Source: CAVUAT01 sp963848045 (GTDB lineage: Bacteria > Actinomycetota > Thermoleophilia > Solirubrobacterales > 70-9). Taken from it: a DNA stretch of 64,000 bases. The stretch is taken from NCBI GenBank assembly GCA_963848045.1, contig CAWKCC010000003.1:186001-250000 (forward strand). Direction: 5' to 3'. Of this stretch, positions 1-9,884 are shown in pieces. Numbering within the stretch: the stretch's first letter is position 1; every line of letters begins with the position of its first letter. The translations under genes and the position numbers were made by a program. The notes beneath the pieces are model-generated. The model was given only the letters and a program-made list of their open reading frames with translations, was not told where the DNA came from and ran no database searches.

Positions 1-1
1 G

Positions 2-247
2 GGGTTCCTGCCGGCCAGGCTTCTCGGCGGCCGTGAGCGCTACGAGCTCAACTCCGTGGAGACGATGCTGGCCGGCTCCAGGGGAGGGCCGGCGGTGCGG
101 ATCGGCGATCCCGTTCGGGTGCGGGTGGACGGCGTCGAGGCGGCCCGCGGGCGGGTGGACCTGCGTCCCGACGAGGGGCGCCCGAAATCCAGGCCCGCCC
201 GCCGCCCCGCGCGCTCTGGCGGAAGCTCGGGGAGGCGCCGGCGATGA
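2..247 (+). CDS. rnr: Ribonuclease R, C-terminal fragment (5' end outside window)
   Basis: Only the last 81 codons are present. They read as the end of an S1 RNA-binding domain (ERYELNSVETM, then GDPVRVRVDGVEAARGRVDL) followed by a basic Arg/Pro/Ser tail ending GGSSGRRRR, the layout of the RNase R/VacB 3'-5' exoribonuclease C-terminus. The stop overlaps the smpB start as ATGA, so the two are translationally coupled. The rnr-smpB pairing is a familiar arrangement, and RNase R degrades the non-stop mRNAs released by SmpB-tmRNA. The catalytic RNB domain is not visible, so the assignment rests on the S1-like tail and the neighbour. Confidence 0.72.
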   Translation, partial: GFLPARLLGGRERYELNSVETMLAGSRGGPAVRIGDPVRVRVDGVEAARGRVDLRPDEGRPKSRPARRPARSGGSSGRRRR

Positions 248-726
248 GCAAGAAGGGCAAGCGGCGCAAGGCCGCAGCCGGCGACGTCGCCACCAATCGC
301 CGCGCCCGGCACAAGTTCAAGGTGCTGGAGCGCTTCGAGTGCGGGATCGTGCTGCAGGGCTCCGAGGTCAAGTCGCTCCGCGCGGGGAAGGCGCAGCTGA
401 ACGAGGCCTATGCCGTCATCGATGATGGCGAGGTCTGGATGCGCGGAGCCCACATCCCGCCGTATCTTCCCGCCAGCCGACAGAACCACGACCCCGACCG
501 GCCCCGCAAGCTGCTCATGCACCGCAACGAGATAGAGCGCCTGATCGGTAAGACAGCCGAGAAGGGCCTTACCCTGGTACCGCTTCGGATCTACTTCAAG
601 GGTCCGCGGGCCAAGGTCGAGTTGGCGCTCGCCACCGGCAAGGAGGGCCGTGACCGCCGCCGCGAGATCCAGGAGCGTGACACCCGGCGCGAGGTGGAAC
701 GTGACTACAAACAGCGCCTCGGCTAA
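244..726 (+). CDS. smpB: SsrA-binding protein SmpB
   Basis: The 160-residue length is normal for SmpB. It carries the family signatures: NRRARHKFKVLERFECGIVL near the N-terminus, LQGSEVKSLRAGKAQLNEAYA, GAHIPPY, and the basic tail GREGRDRRREIQERD-like segment with a terminal RDYKQRLG. SmpB is an OB-fold protein that binds the tRNA-like domain of tmRNA and brings it to stalled ribosomes. Its N-terminal extension is basic (SKKGKRRKAAAGD). The start overlaps the rnr stop, giving an rnr-smpB operon. Its RNA partner ssrA lies about 4.9 kb downstream on the same strand (5585-5944), which strengthens the call. Confidence 0.97.
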   Translation: MSKKGKRRKAAAGDVATNRRARHKFKVLERFECGIVLQGSEVKSLRAGKAQLNEAYAVIDDGEVWMRGAHIPPYLPASRQNHDPDRPRKLLMHRNEIERLIGKTAEKGLTLVPLRIYFKGPRAKVELALATGKEGRDRRREIQERDTRREVERDYKQRLG

Positions 727-791
727 CTGAAGAAGTGCAGGAAATCGCCCAAGCCGGGAGAATCTAACGGTGCAGGTAGAAAGTCAGGCCC

Positions 792-3700
792 GTGTCATCA
801 TTATTTGAAGTGAATCTGGTCGCGATCCAAACCGCATCGATCCTGGACGACTTCCAGGATCTGCTCAGGGACGACCCCCAGACGGTCTACGCCGTGGCGG
901 CGATTGTGCTGCTTGTGTTGCTTCTGCTCCTGCTCAGAAGCCGGCGCCAGAGGGAATCCACCCCGGAGGGGGCGACGCCGGTCAAGCCCGTGAAGCCCCC
1001 CAAAGCCGACAAGGGCAAGCGCAAGAGCTTCAGGTTTTCGCGCAAGGACAAGAAGGCCGCCGAGCCCGTTGAGGCGGGGGCAGCCAAGGAGGCGGGAACC
1101 GAGGCCGGCACCGCCGAGGTTGGCACCGTCACCGAGAGCGAGGGCGCCATGGCCGTCGGCGCCGGGGTGGCCGCGGCCGCCGGCGCCGGGATCGCAACGG
1201 CCGCCGAGGCCGAGAGCCCCACGGCCGACGGGGCCGAGGTCGCTGACGCCGAGGCCACCGAGGCCGCGGTCAGCCCGCCCGCAGTGGGCGCGGAGGCCGA
1301 GGGAGAAGCCGAGGTGCCCGGGTCTGAGGGGCCGCCCGCCAAACTGAGCCGCAAGGAGAGGCGCAAGCTGCGGCGCGCCAAACGTGAGAAGAAGGCCGAG
1401 GAGAAGCGCAAGGCCGAGAGAGAGGAGCGTCGCGCCTGGGAAGAGGAGCGCCGCCGCCGCCGCGAGGAGCGCGACAAGCGCAAGGCCGAGCGTCAGAAGC
1501 GTCGCGCCCTTCGCCATGGGGCCACCGCCGACGAGGCTGCGGCCGGGGCGAGCGAGAAGGCTGAGGAGCCTGAGAGCGGCGAGGACGAGGACTCCTCAAC
1601 CGACGAGGCGGCGATCGCCGCAGCGGGCGCGGCCGGCGTGCAGGAGGCAGCCACCCCCGGGCCGGACGCGAAGGGCGATGGGGGGGACGAGGACGCGGAC
1701 GTTGACGAGGCCGCGGGTGAGAGCGTGAAGGAGGCTCCCCAAGCTGAAGAGGCTCCCCAAGTTGCCGCCGCCGCCACGGAGCCGCCGCCGCCCGAGCCTC
1801 CCTCAGCGGATGCTCCCGTGGCCCCGCCCACCGGCGAGCCGCTCGCCCCCGCGGCGACCCCGGCCGAGCCGGCCGGGACTCCCGAGCCCCCCGGCCTTCC
1901 GGAGGCTCCGCTACCCCCGGCCCCTGTGGAGGGGACCCCGGCCCAGGCCTTCGAGGCGCCGCCGATGCCCGGCCCGCCTCCCGCCCAGCCCCCCGAAACC
2001 GGGGCCTTCGACGCGCCCGAGTCCCCGATGCCCGGCCCGCCTCCCGCCCAGCCCCCCGAAACCGGGGCCTTCGACGCGCCCGAGTCCCCGATGCCCGGCC
2101 CGCCTCCCGCCCAGCCCCCCGAAACCGGGGCCTTCGACGCGCCCGAGCCGCCGATGCCCGGCCCGCCTCCCGCCCAGCCGCCCGAAACCGGGGCCTTCGA
2201 CGCGCCCGAGTCCCCGATGCCCGGCCCGCCTGCCGCCCAGCCGCCCGCAACCCGGGCCTTCGACGCACCCGAGCCGCCGATGCCCGGCCCGCCTCCCGCC
2301 CAGCCCCCCGAAACCGGGGCCTTTGACGCGCCCGAGCCGTCGCCGGCCGTGCCGCCGCCCGCAGAGCCGCCGCCCACGGTGCCGCCACCCGCAGCGCCGC
2401 CGCCCGTGGGGTCTCGACCCCCGGGTCCGCCGTCCGCCGAGACTGCGACCGGGCCGGGAGTGCTCCCGCCTGTCGAGGAGCCCGGATCGCTCCAGGATCA
2501 GATCAACAGCCTCGCCGGCGGGGGATCTGAGGCGGCGCCCGCGGAGCCGTCGCCTTCCGAGCCGCCCGCGGGACCGCCGAGCCCCACCGAGCCCCCCTCG
2601 TCGCCCTCGCTGCCCGAGCTCCCCGATCGCCCGCCCCACGACGCCGTTCCCGAGGCCGACCCTGGCCGGCCGTTCACGCCACCCCCGCCCGCCGATCGCG
2701 GGCCGAGCGAGGGGCCGAGCGAGGAGGTGAGGCTGCTCGCGGAGAAGCATGCCGCCGAGGCCGAGCGGGAGGAGCAGCGCATGCGGGAGGAGACCGACGC
2801 GCGGGTGCGCCAGGCGGAGGAGCTCGAGCGCGAGGCCGAGGAGCGCATCCAGCAGGCCAAGGCGGAGACGGAGGAGTTGATCAAGGTCGCCGCCGATCAG
2901 GCGCGCCGCCAGGCCGAGGAGGAGGCCCGCGTGAGCGCCGAGAAGCAGGTTCGCGCCGAGGCCGAGCGCCTGCGCCGCGAGAGCGAGGAGCGGGCGCGGG
3001 AGGAGTCCGAGCGGGTGCGCCAGGAGGTCGAGGAGCGCACGCGCAAGGCGATCGAGGACACGAAGCGCGAGGCCGACGAAAGGGTCACCGCCGCGGCTGA
3101 GCAGGCCAGCCGTGAGGCCGGGGAGCGCGCCCGCGCCGAGGCCGACGCCCAGCTCAGCCGCGAGATGGAGCGCGAGCGCGCCGCCCGGGCCCAAATCGAG
3201 CAGCAGACCAGCGCCGAGAAGGCGCGTCTCTCAACCGACGTCGAGGAGGCGCAGCGCCGCCTCGCGGCCGAGCGCCAGGAGCGCGAGAAGGCGATGGAGG
3301 AGGCCTACGCGCGCCTCAAGAGCATCGAGGACCGCGCCGCTGAGGCCGAGCGGCGCGCCGCCGACGCGGAGCGACTCGCCCGCATCAAGTCCGAGGAGGC
3401 CGAGCGCGAGCGACGGTTGCGCGGCGTGCTGGAGAAGGTGAACCAGGCCGAGGAGCGTGCCAAGGAGGCCGAGCGGCGCGCCCGCGCCGCCGAGGCCGCC
3501 GCGGCCGCGAGCGTCCGTGCGGCTGACGAGATCCCGGACATGCCACTGTCATCCACGCGGCCCGCAACCCCGGCTGCGCCCCGGGTCTCCAGAATGCCAC
3601 CGCAGCCTCCGCCGGCCCCGACGACCCAGCAGTCGCGGCGACTCCCTCCGACCCCGCCGCCCGCGGCACCTCCGCCGCCCGCGGCGAAGCAGCCGCCAGC

Positions 3701-4625
3701 AGCGACTCCGCCGCCCGCCAAGCCTCCGCCGCCCACGGCGAAGCAGCCGGCCGTGGCAGCTCGGCCGCCCACGAAAGCTCCGCCGCTCACGGCGAAGCCC
3801 CCGCCGCCGCCGACTCCGCCCACGAAGGCCTCGCCGCCCACGGCGAAGCCCCCGCCGCCAGCGGCTCCGCCGACCTCCAAAGCTCCACCGCCCCCGGCGA
3901 AGCAGCCGCCCGCGGCGACTCCGCCGCCGACCACTCTTCCACCGCCCCCGGCGAAGCAGCCGCCCGTGGCAAGCCCGAAGACCCGAACGCCCGTCGAGCC
4001 TCCCGAGACCCCCCTCTCCCGCGCCGTTGCCGGTGAGCCCAAGTCCGAGCCGACCGCGCCCGAGACCGGCGAGGAGCCCGATGCCGCGGTCAAGTCCGGG
4101 GCGGATGAGAAGGACGCCGGGCAGGACGAGGCCCCCAAGAAGAAGCCGGGCCTGATCGGGCGGATCCTCCACCCCGGGAGGGGTAGGCACCACGACGCTG
4201 AGGCCGAGGATGCCGGCGAGGACGAGAAAGGCGAAGATGAGCCCCCCGAGAACGGCTCGGAGGCGAGGTCGTCAACCACCGAATGGCGCCCGGCAGGAGC
4301 TGCCTCCGCGGCTGGCGCGGCCACCGCGTCAACAGCAGGCGAACGGGCCGCTGCCCGCCCGCCGGCCGCTCCTGCGGCCCACGTCCCGGAGCCCGAGTCG
4401 AAGCCGAAGCCCGCCGAAAACGGAGACGACCGGGTCGATCTCAACCGCGCCAGCTTCGAGCAGCTCCGCAACCTCGGCTTCTCCGTCACCCAGGCGACCC
4501 GGGTGATCACCTACCGCGAGCGGCAGAGCGGCTTCGATTCCGTCGACGATCTCTCGGGCGTTCCCGGGATGCCGCGGGCCTTCCTCAGAGAAGTGAGCCC
4601 GAAGCTCAGCATCGAAGGCGCCTAG
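792..4625 (+). CDS. Giant membrane-anchored coiled-coil/proline-rich protein with C-terminal helix-hairpin-helix
   Basis: 1277 residues with no recognised full-length family. In order: a short N-terminus, one strong membrane segment (about residues 31-48, mostly Leu/Val), a Lys/Glu-rich charged region (KERRKLRRAKREKK), an Ala/Glu/Pro-rich stretch with six near-identical 21-residue repeats (MPGPPPAQPPETGAFDAPES type), a long heptad-like Glu/Arg/Ala coiled coil (about residues 640-920), a second Pro/Lys-rich region, and a final 60 residues (VDLNRASFEQLRNLGFS ... GVPGMPRAFLREVSP) that resemble ComEA-type helix-hairpin-helix DNA-binding modules. The GTG start at 792 has only a weak ribosome site. 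The likely topology places almost the whole chain in the cytoplasm. A cytoskeletal or DNA-membrane tethering role is conceivable but is inference. Confidence 0.7.
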   Translation: MSSLFEVNLVAIQTASILDDFQDLLRDDPQTVYAVAAIVLLVLLLLLLRSRRQRESTPEGATPVKPVKPPKADKGKRKSFRFSRKDKKAAEPVEAGAAKEAGTEAGTAEVGTVTESEGAMAVGAGVAAAAGAGIATAAEAESPTADGAEVADAEATEAAVSPPAVGAEAEGEAEVPGSEGPPAKLSRKERRKLRRAKREKKAEEKRKAEREERRAWEEERRRRREERDKRKAERQKRRALRHGATADEAAAGASEKAEEPESGEDEDSSTDEAAIAAAGAAGVQEAATPGPDAKGDGGDEDADVDEAAGESVKEAPQAEEAPQVAAAATEPPPPEPPSADAPVAPPTGEPLAPAATPAEPAGTPEPPGLPEAPLPPAPVEGTPAQAFEAPPMPGPPPAQPPETGAFDAPESPMPGPPPAQPPETGAFDAPESPMPGPPPAQPPETGAFDAPEPPMPGPPPAQPPETGAFDAPESPMPGPPAAQPPATRAFDAPEPPMPGPPPAQPPETGAFDAPEPSPAVPPPAEPPPTVPPPAAPPPVGSRPPGPPSAETATGPGVLPPVEEPGSLQDQINSLAGGGSEAAPAEPSPSEPPAGPPSPTEPPSSPSLPELPDRPPHDAVPEADPGRPFTPPPPADRGPSEGPSEEVRLLAEKHAAEAEREEQRMREETDARVRQAEELEREAEERIQQAKAETEELIKVAADQARRQAEEEARVSAEKQVRAEAERLRRESEERAREESERVRQEVEERTRKAIEDTKREADERVTAAAEQASREAGERARAEADAQLSREMERERAARAQIEQQTSAEKARLSTDVEEAQRRLAAERQEREKAMEEAYARLKSIEDRAAEAERRAADAERLARIKSEEAERERRLRGVLEKVNQAEERAKEAERRARAAEAAAAASVRAADEIPDMPLSSTRPATPAAPRVSRMPPQPPPAPTTQQSRRLPPTPPPAAPPPPAAKQPPAATPPPAKPPPPTAKQPAVAARPPTKAPPLTAKPPPPPTPPTKASPPTAKPPPPAAPPTSKAPPPPAKQPPAATPPPTTLPPPPAKQPPVASPKTRTPVEPPETPLSRAVAGEPKSEPTAPETGEEPDAAVKSGADEKDAGQDEAPKKKPGLIGRILHPGRGRHHDAEAEDAGEDEKGEDEPPENGSEARSSTTEWRPAGAASAAGAATASTAGERAAARPPAAPAAHVPEPESKPKPAENGDDRVDLNRASFEQLRNLGFSVTQATRVITYRERQSGFDSVDDLSGVPGMPRAFLREVSPKLSIEGA
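1965..2342 (+). repeat. Six tandem 63-bp in-frame repeats
   Basis: Units begin at 1965, 2028, 2091, 2154, 2217 and 2280, each 63 bp (21 codons) and starting ATGCCCGGCCCGCCT or a close variant. They encode MPGPPPAQPPETGAFDAPES/PP. Units 1-4 are almost identical at the DNA level; unit 5 is the most diverged (AAQPPATRAFDAPE). Because the period is a multiple of three, copy number can change without breaking the frame. Confidence 0.95.
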
Positions 4626-4659
4626 GGCCCCGGCCCGCCGACGGCTTCAGACGGCGGCG

Positions 4660-5526
4660 TCAGACATCGGCGAGGCTGCGCGCGAAGTAGGTCTCGGTGA
4701 CCCCGACCGCGAGCAGCGCCGCGAGGCTCAGGTAGACGATCGCCACGATCACCCGTGTCCGCGTCGGGATGTCGTGGAAGGCGCGCGCCTCGGGGGTCTT
4801 GCGCGCCTTCCAGCGGCGCCAGCTCTCCAGTCCCCCGAACAGGAGTACCAGCAGCAGGATCGGATTGGGGAAGAAGAGGGTGAGAACGATCAGCCCGGCG
4901 AATCCGACGGACCAGACCCAGGGGGACAGCGCCGCCATCGCCCGGCCGCCATCGAGCGGCAGCACCGGCAGCAGGTTGAACAGGTTGAGGAAGAAGCCGA
5001 TATAGGCGAGCGCTCGCCACAGGTCCTCGCCGGTTGCGAGCCAGAGCCCGAGCGGCACCAGGGTGGCGACCGAGCCGAGGATCGGACCCGCGAGGCCGAC
5101 GCGGGCCTCGGCCGCAGCGTCCTTGCCGAGGCTCTTGGCCGAGATCACCGCTCCGAGGAACGGGATGAACATCGGCGCCGAGGCCTCTACGCCCTCGCGG
5201 CGCAGCTGGATCACGTGGCCCATCTCGTGCAGCAGGAGAAGGAGGACGAAGCCGACTGCGAAGGGCCATCCGAAGATCAGCTGGTAGGCGACGACCGAGA
5301 CCAGCATCGAGGCCGAGGTCGTGAACAGCTTCAGCTTCGGCAACGCCACCAGCACCAGCTTCGCCTTGGTGCCGAGCTTGGCGAGCAGCAGGCCCGCGCC
5401 GGCGGCGATTCCCCCGAGCCGCTTCAGCAGCCCCTGGTCTCTTCCCGAGCCCGGATGAATCGGCTCGTTCTCCACGGGCGCACCGGGCAGCGGCTCCAAC
5501 TGCTGTCGGTGCTGATGGGCCTCCAT
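4660..5526 (-). CDS. Site-2 protease (M50) family membrane metalloprotease
   Basis: 288 residues from the ATG at 5526. The zinc motif HEMGH lies at about residues 100-104 at the end of a hydrophobic helix (FVLLLLLHEMGH). The second M50 signature, NLFNLLPVLPLDGGRAM, follows two membrane segments later and supplies the third metal ligand (Asp). Several further hydrophobic stretches (LVSVVAYQLIFGWP, AGLIVLTLFFPNPILLLVLL) make it a multi-pass membrane protein of the short, SpoIVFB/Rip-like class without a PDZ domain. Substrate unknown. A GTG at 5538 could extend it by four codons, but that GTG sits inside a TAGAGT -10-like hexamer (5542 to 5537), so ATG 5526 is preferred. It converges on the giant protein gene with a 34-bp gap. 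Confidence 0.88.
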   Translation of the reverse strand: MEAHQHRQQLEPLPGAPVENEPIHPGSGRDQGLLKRLGGIAAGAGLLLAKLGTKAKLVLVALPKLKLFTTSASMLVSVVAYQLIFGWPFAVGFVLLLLLHEMGHVIQLRREGVEASAPMFIPFLGAVISAKSLGKDAAAEARVGLAGPILGSVATLVPLGLWLATGEDLWRALAYIGFFLNLFNLLPVLPLDGGRAMAALSPWVWSVGFAGLIVLTLFFPNPILLLVLLFGGLESWRRWKARKTPEARAFHDIPTRTRVIVAIVYLSLAALLAVGVTETYFARSLADV

Positions 5527-5584
5527 CGCCCGATCCACTCTAGCCCTGCGCCTAAAGGCCTCTAGAATGTGGACAGATCAGCAC

Positions 5585-5944
5585 GGGGGCGAAATTGGAT
5601 TCGATTTGGTCGTTCGTGCGTTCGGTTGCAGGTCGAGGTTGCCGGAGGCCTCGCAAAACACCGGCACCAACCAATACGTGCGGACCATGAGTTCGCCCTT
5701 GCCGCTTAGTCAATAGCTAAGTAGCAGGAGTCGGCCCTCCCTCGCCCGAGGGGAGGGGCCCCGGCTTCAGAATCGGGCTCACCTGGGCGGACCGTCCCGA
5801 TCGCCCGGGAAAATCAAAGGGACTGGTCCCGAGGGATCTCCTGCCGGTAGCGGAACCCTGGGGACGAGATCAAAGCGCCGGCTATACCTGTAGACGCTGA
5901 ACGTTTCGCGACCGAAGACGCCCGTTCGAACCGGGCCGCCTCCA
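5585..5944 (+). ncRNA. ssrA: tmRNA (transfer-messenger RNA, SsrA), tag ADHEFALAA
   Basis: The 5' end GGGGGCG (5585-5591) pairs with CGCCTCC (5937-5943) to form a 7-bp acceptor stem containing the G3-U wobble that specifies alanylation; A5944 is the discriminator and CCA is not encoded. The D-arm region has GATTCGAT. A perfect T-arm is present: GCCCG (5920-5924), loop TTCGAAC, CGGGC (5932-5936). A tag frame GCG GAC CAT GAG TTC GCC CTT GCC GCT TAG (5680-5709) encodes ADHEFALAA and starts 96 nt from the 5' end, as expected for a resume codon, and ends in the usual ALAA. Length 360 nt is typical. smpB lies upstream. Confidence 0.95.
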
Positions 5945-5956
5945 TCGACTCAAGAC

Positions 5957-5973
5957 AGGCCCCAGATGGGCCT
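5957..5973 (+). terminator. Hairpin after ssrA
   Basis: A perfect 6-bp stem, AGGCCC (5957-5962) with GGGCCT (5968-5973), around a 5-nt loop, 13 nt past the tmRNA 3' end. No U-tract follows. It may terminate or protect the tmRNA precursor and lies directly before the proposed ahcY -10. Confidence 0.45.
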
Positions 5974-5978
5974 CTCGG

Positions 5979-6012
5979 TAGGCTGTCGCTAAGAAATCCC
6001 TCAACCGGAGAG
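5979..6012 (+). promoter_or_regulatory. ahcY -10 element and ribosome binding site
   Basis: TAGGCT (5979-5984) fits a -10 hexamer, and GGAGAG (6007-6012) sits 10 nt before the ahcY ATG. Only 78 nt separate ssrA from ahcY, and I found no S-adenosylhomocysteine riboswitch fold there. Confidence 0.4.
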
Positions 6013-6022
6013 ACCGCTGCCA

Positions 6023-7465
<1,443 letters not shown>

Positions 7466-7804
7466 CTACTCGGCACCCCCGTCCTCGCCAGATTTGTCGT
7501 CGTCTCCCTCGGAGCCGACCACTTTGAACTGCTTGTCGAGCTGGACATCGACCTGGCTGCCGTCCCCGAGGGTGACCTCGACCTCGTAGTAGCTCTCCTC
7601 GTCTCCCACCTCGGTCTCGGAGACCTCTCCGCCGCCGGTGCTCGCGAGCGCTGCGGCGCTCGCCCGGTCGAGGGCGCCTTCAGGGATCGGCGACTCGTTG
7701 TCGTCGCCTGCGCCTGCGCCTGTCGCCAGCGCCACGCCCCCGCCCGCCGCGCAGAGCGCGAACACGGAGCCCCCGACGATCAGGATCTTGCGTCCCTTGT
7801 GCAT
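7466..7804 (-). CDS. Small exported PepSY-like protein
   Basis: 112 residues from the ATG at 7804, which has a very strong ribosome site (CAGGAGGTGAGA just upstream); longer in-frame readings lack this. Residues 1-30 form a signal peptide or anchor (KGRKILIVGGSVFALCAAGGGVALATG). The rest is acidic and contains two PepSY-like half motifs: ALDRASAAALASTGGGEVSETEVGDEESYYEVEVTL-type region followed by DGSQVDVQLDKQFKVVG. PepSY proteins are extracytoplasmic and often bind or inhibit peptidases, but no target is visible here. The C-terminal tail is Asp/Glu/Gly-rich. Family call is by pattern only. Confidence 0.7.
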   Translation of the reverse strand: MHKGRKILIVGGSVFALCAAGGGVALATGAGAGDDNESPIPEGALDRASAAALASTGGGEVSETEVGDEESYYEVEVTLGDGSQVDVQLDKQFKVVGSEGDDDKSGEDGGAE

Positions 7805-7919
7805 TCTCACCTCCTGTCTGGGCAGTTGTTCACCCTGGTGGTAGCGATCGGCGATTAACTGAAGATGAGAGACCTGCCGCCGGCCGAGCGCTCGCCCGGG
7901 GCTAGCCTGGAACGCTGTC

Positions 7920-9824
7920 ATGGCAATCGCCACCGCATCCGGCCTCGGCGTCCACGTGGGCGGCAGGCAACTCTTTTCGGGCGTCTCGTTCAAGCTGGAG
8001 CCCCGCGAGCGCATGACGCTCTCGGGGCGCAACGGAGCGGGGAAGTCCACGCTGCTGCGGATCCTGGCGGGCGAGCTGACGCCGGATTCGGGGACCCTGG
8101 TGCTGCAGAAGGGCGCGCGCCTCGCATTGCACGATCAGCGCCCGCCCCAGGGCACGAAGATCACGCTCGGCGACTACGTGTTCAGCGGCCGCGCGGAGAT
8201 GATCGCCACCGAGGCCGAGCTTGAGCGCCTCGAAGGACTGATGGCGCAGGGCTCCGGGGACGACGGCGAGACGATGACGGCCTATGCGGCCGCACAGCAG
8301 CGACTGGACCAGGGCGGAGGCTATCGCTGGCGCGACGCGGTGCTCTCGGTGATGCGAGGCCTCGGCTTCGAGCCCGAGCAAGCCGAGCGTCCGCTCTCGA
8401 GCTTCTCCGGAGGGGAGCTGACCCGCGCCTCGCTCGCGCGAGCCCTGGCGACGCATCCGGACCTGCTGTTGCTCGATGAGCCGACCAACCACCTCGACAT
8501 CCCGTCGCTGGAGTGGCTCGAGACCTACCTGATCGGCATCGACGCCGCCGTGGTGCTCGTCGCCCACGACCGCTGGTTTCTCGAAGCCGTGGGCACCTCG
8601 GTGCTCGAGCTCGAGGCGGGGAGGGCCCGGTTTTTCTCGGGCCCCTGGCATGCTTGGCGCACCGAGCAGGCGGCGCGTCAAATCGCGCTCGGCAAGGCGA
8701 TCGAGCGCCAGCAGGCCGAGATCGCGCGCATGGAGCGCTTCGTCGAGCGCTTCCGCTACAAGGCGACGAAGGCCAGGCAGGCCCAGTCAAGGCTGAAGAT
8801 GATCGAGAAGATCAAGGGCGAGGGCGTCGACCTCGACCCGCGCGACAGGCGCGACCTGCGCTTCGCCTTCAAGAAGCCCGAGCGTCCGGGCCGCCACGTG
8901 CTCAAGGCCGAGGACGTGAGCGTCGAGGTGCCGGGGCGGGTCTTGGTCGACGGTGCCGGCCTGCGAGTCGAGCGCGACGAGCACATCGTGCTCGTCGGCC
9001 CCAACGGCGCCGGCAAGACGACGCTGATCGAAACCCTCGCCGGCAGGCGCGAGCCCGACGGCGGCAGGGTCAGCCTGGGCCACAACGTCCACGTCGGCTA
9101 TCTCTCCCAGCACGCCGAGAGCGCGGCGGGGGAGGGGACCGTGCTCGACGCCGTGACGCGCGAGACGGACCTCAGCGGCCAGAAGGCTCGCGACCTGCTT
9201 GGCCTCTTCCTGTTCTCGGGCGCTGACGCGAACAAGCAGCTCAGTGAGATCTCCGGTGGGGAGCAGCGACGACTCTCGTTGGCCATCCTCGTCTGCTCGG
9301 GCGCCAACGTCCTGATTCTCGATGAGCCGACCAACCATCTCGACATCGAGAGCCGCGAGGCGCTCGAGGATGCGCTCAGGGCCTTCGAGGGGGCCGTGAT
9401 CCTCGTCTCCCACGACCGCGCCCTGCTGGAAGCCGTCGGCAGCCGCACGCTGGTGCTCGCCGAGGGCGAGCTGCGCAGCCACCCCGTCGGCTGGGCGACC
9501 TATCAGCGCGAGGCTGACGAGCGGCGCGCGGCCGAGGCCGCGGCGACGGCCGCGCGGGCGTCGAACGGTGCGAGCGCGAAGGCGCCCAAGCCCGGAGGCG
9601 AGCCGAAGGAGCTCTCCAAGAACGCGCTGCGCAGGGTTGGCGATCTCGAGCGGCAGATCGAGGGCGCCGAGGAGGCTCTGCGCCAGCTCGAGGAGGAGCT
9701 CTCGGAGCCGGCCGCGTGGTCGAGCCCGGGTCGCTCGGAGCGCGCGAGCGAGCGCCACCGGGTCGCCAAGGACGAGGTCGACCGCCTCTACGCTGAATGG
9801 GAGCAGGCTCAGGCCGCGAAGTGA
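7920..9824 (+). CDS. ABC-F family ATPase (ribosome-associated type)
   Basis: 634 residues with two ABC cassettes and no membrane segment. Cassette 1: Walker A GRNGAGKSTLL, signature SSFSGGELTRASLARAL, Walker B LLLLDEPTNHLDIPSLEWLE. Cassette 2: Walker A VGPNGAGKTTLIE, signature SEISGGEQRRLSLAIL, Walker B LILDEPTNHLDIESREALE. The linker between them carries the basic helical region (RFRYKATKARQAQSRLKMIEK) typical of the P-site tRNA interaction motif, and the C-terminus is a charged coiled coil as in Uup. ABC-F proteins act on the ribosome (translation rescue or antibiotic resistance). Subgroup (EttA, Uup, resistance type) cannot be settled from sequence alone. A TAGCCT hexamer lies 11 nt before the ATG. 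Confidence 0.93.
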   Translation: MAIATASGLGVHVGGRQLFSGVSFKLEPRERMTLSGRNGAGKSTLLRILAGELTPDSGTLVLQKGARLALHDQRPPQGTKITLGDYVFSGRAEMIATEAELERLEGLMAQGSGDDGETMTAYAAAQQRLDQGGGYRWRDAVLSVMRGLGFEPEQAERPLSSFSGGELTRASLARALATHPDLLLLDEPTNHLDIPSLEWLETYLIGIDAAVVLVAHDRWFLEAVGTSVLELEAGRARFFSGPWHAWRTEQAARQIALGKAIERQQAEIARMERFVERFRYKATKARQAQSRLKMIEKIKGEGVDLDPRDRRDLRFAFKKPERPGRHVLKAEDVSVEVPGRVLVDGAGLRVERDEHIVLVGPNGAGKTTLIETLAGRREPDGGRVSLGHNVHVGYLSQHAESAAGEGTVLDAVTRETDLSGQKARDLLGLFLFSGADANKQLSEISGGEQRRLSLAILVCSGANVLILDEPTNHLDIESREALEDALRAFEGAVILVSHDRALLEAVGSRTLVLAEGELRSHPVGWATYQREADERRAAEAAATAARASNGASAKAPKPGGEPKELSKNALRRVGDLERQIEGAEEALRQLEEELSEPAAWSSPGRSERASERHRVAKDEVDRLYAEWEQAQAAK

Positions 9825-9884
9825 GCGGGCCCAACGGGAAGCGCCGACCGGCGCGTTCGGGCTCGAAGCGGGGCGGCCCTCAGG

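Noticed and set aside
1965..2342. CRISPR-like or satellite array
   Set aside because: The 63-bp units are contiguous, in frame and coding, with no unique spacers and no cas genes.
1270..4510. Several long minus-strand ORFs opposite the giant coiled-coil gene
   Set aside because: They are repetitive Gly/Arg/Ala translations of the same repeats; the plus-strand frame has a coherent domain order.
4774..5565. 263-residue plus-strand ORF opposite the M50 protease
   Set aside because: Gln/Glu/Arg-rich antisense frame without any domain; the minus frame has HEMGH and the second M50 motif.
5945..6022. SAH or SAM riboswitch upstream of ahcY
   Set aside because: The gap after ssrA is 78 nt, and I see only a 6-bp hairpin and a -10/ribosome site; none of the conserved riboswitch blocks are recognisable.
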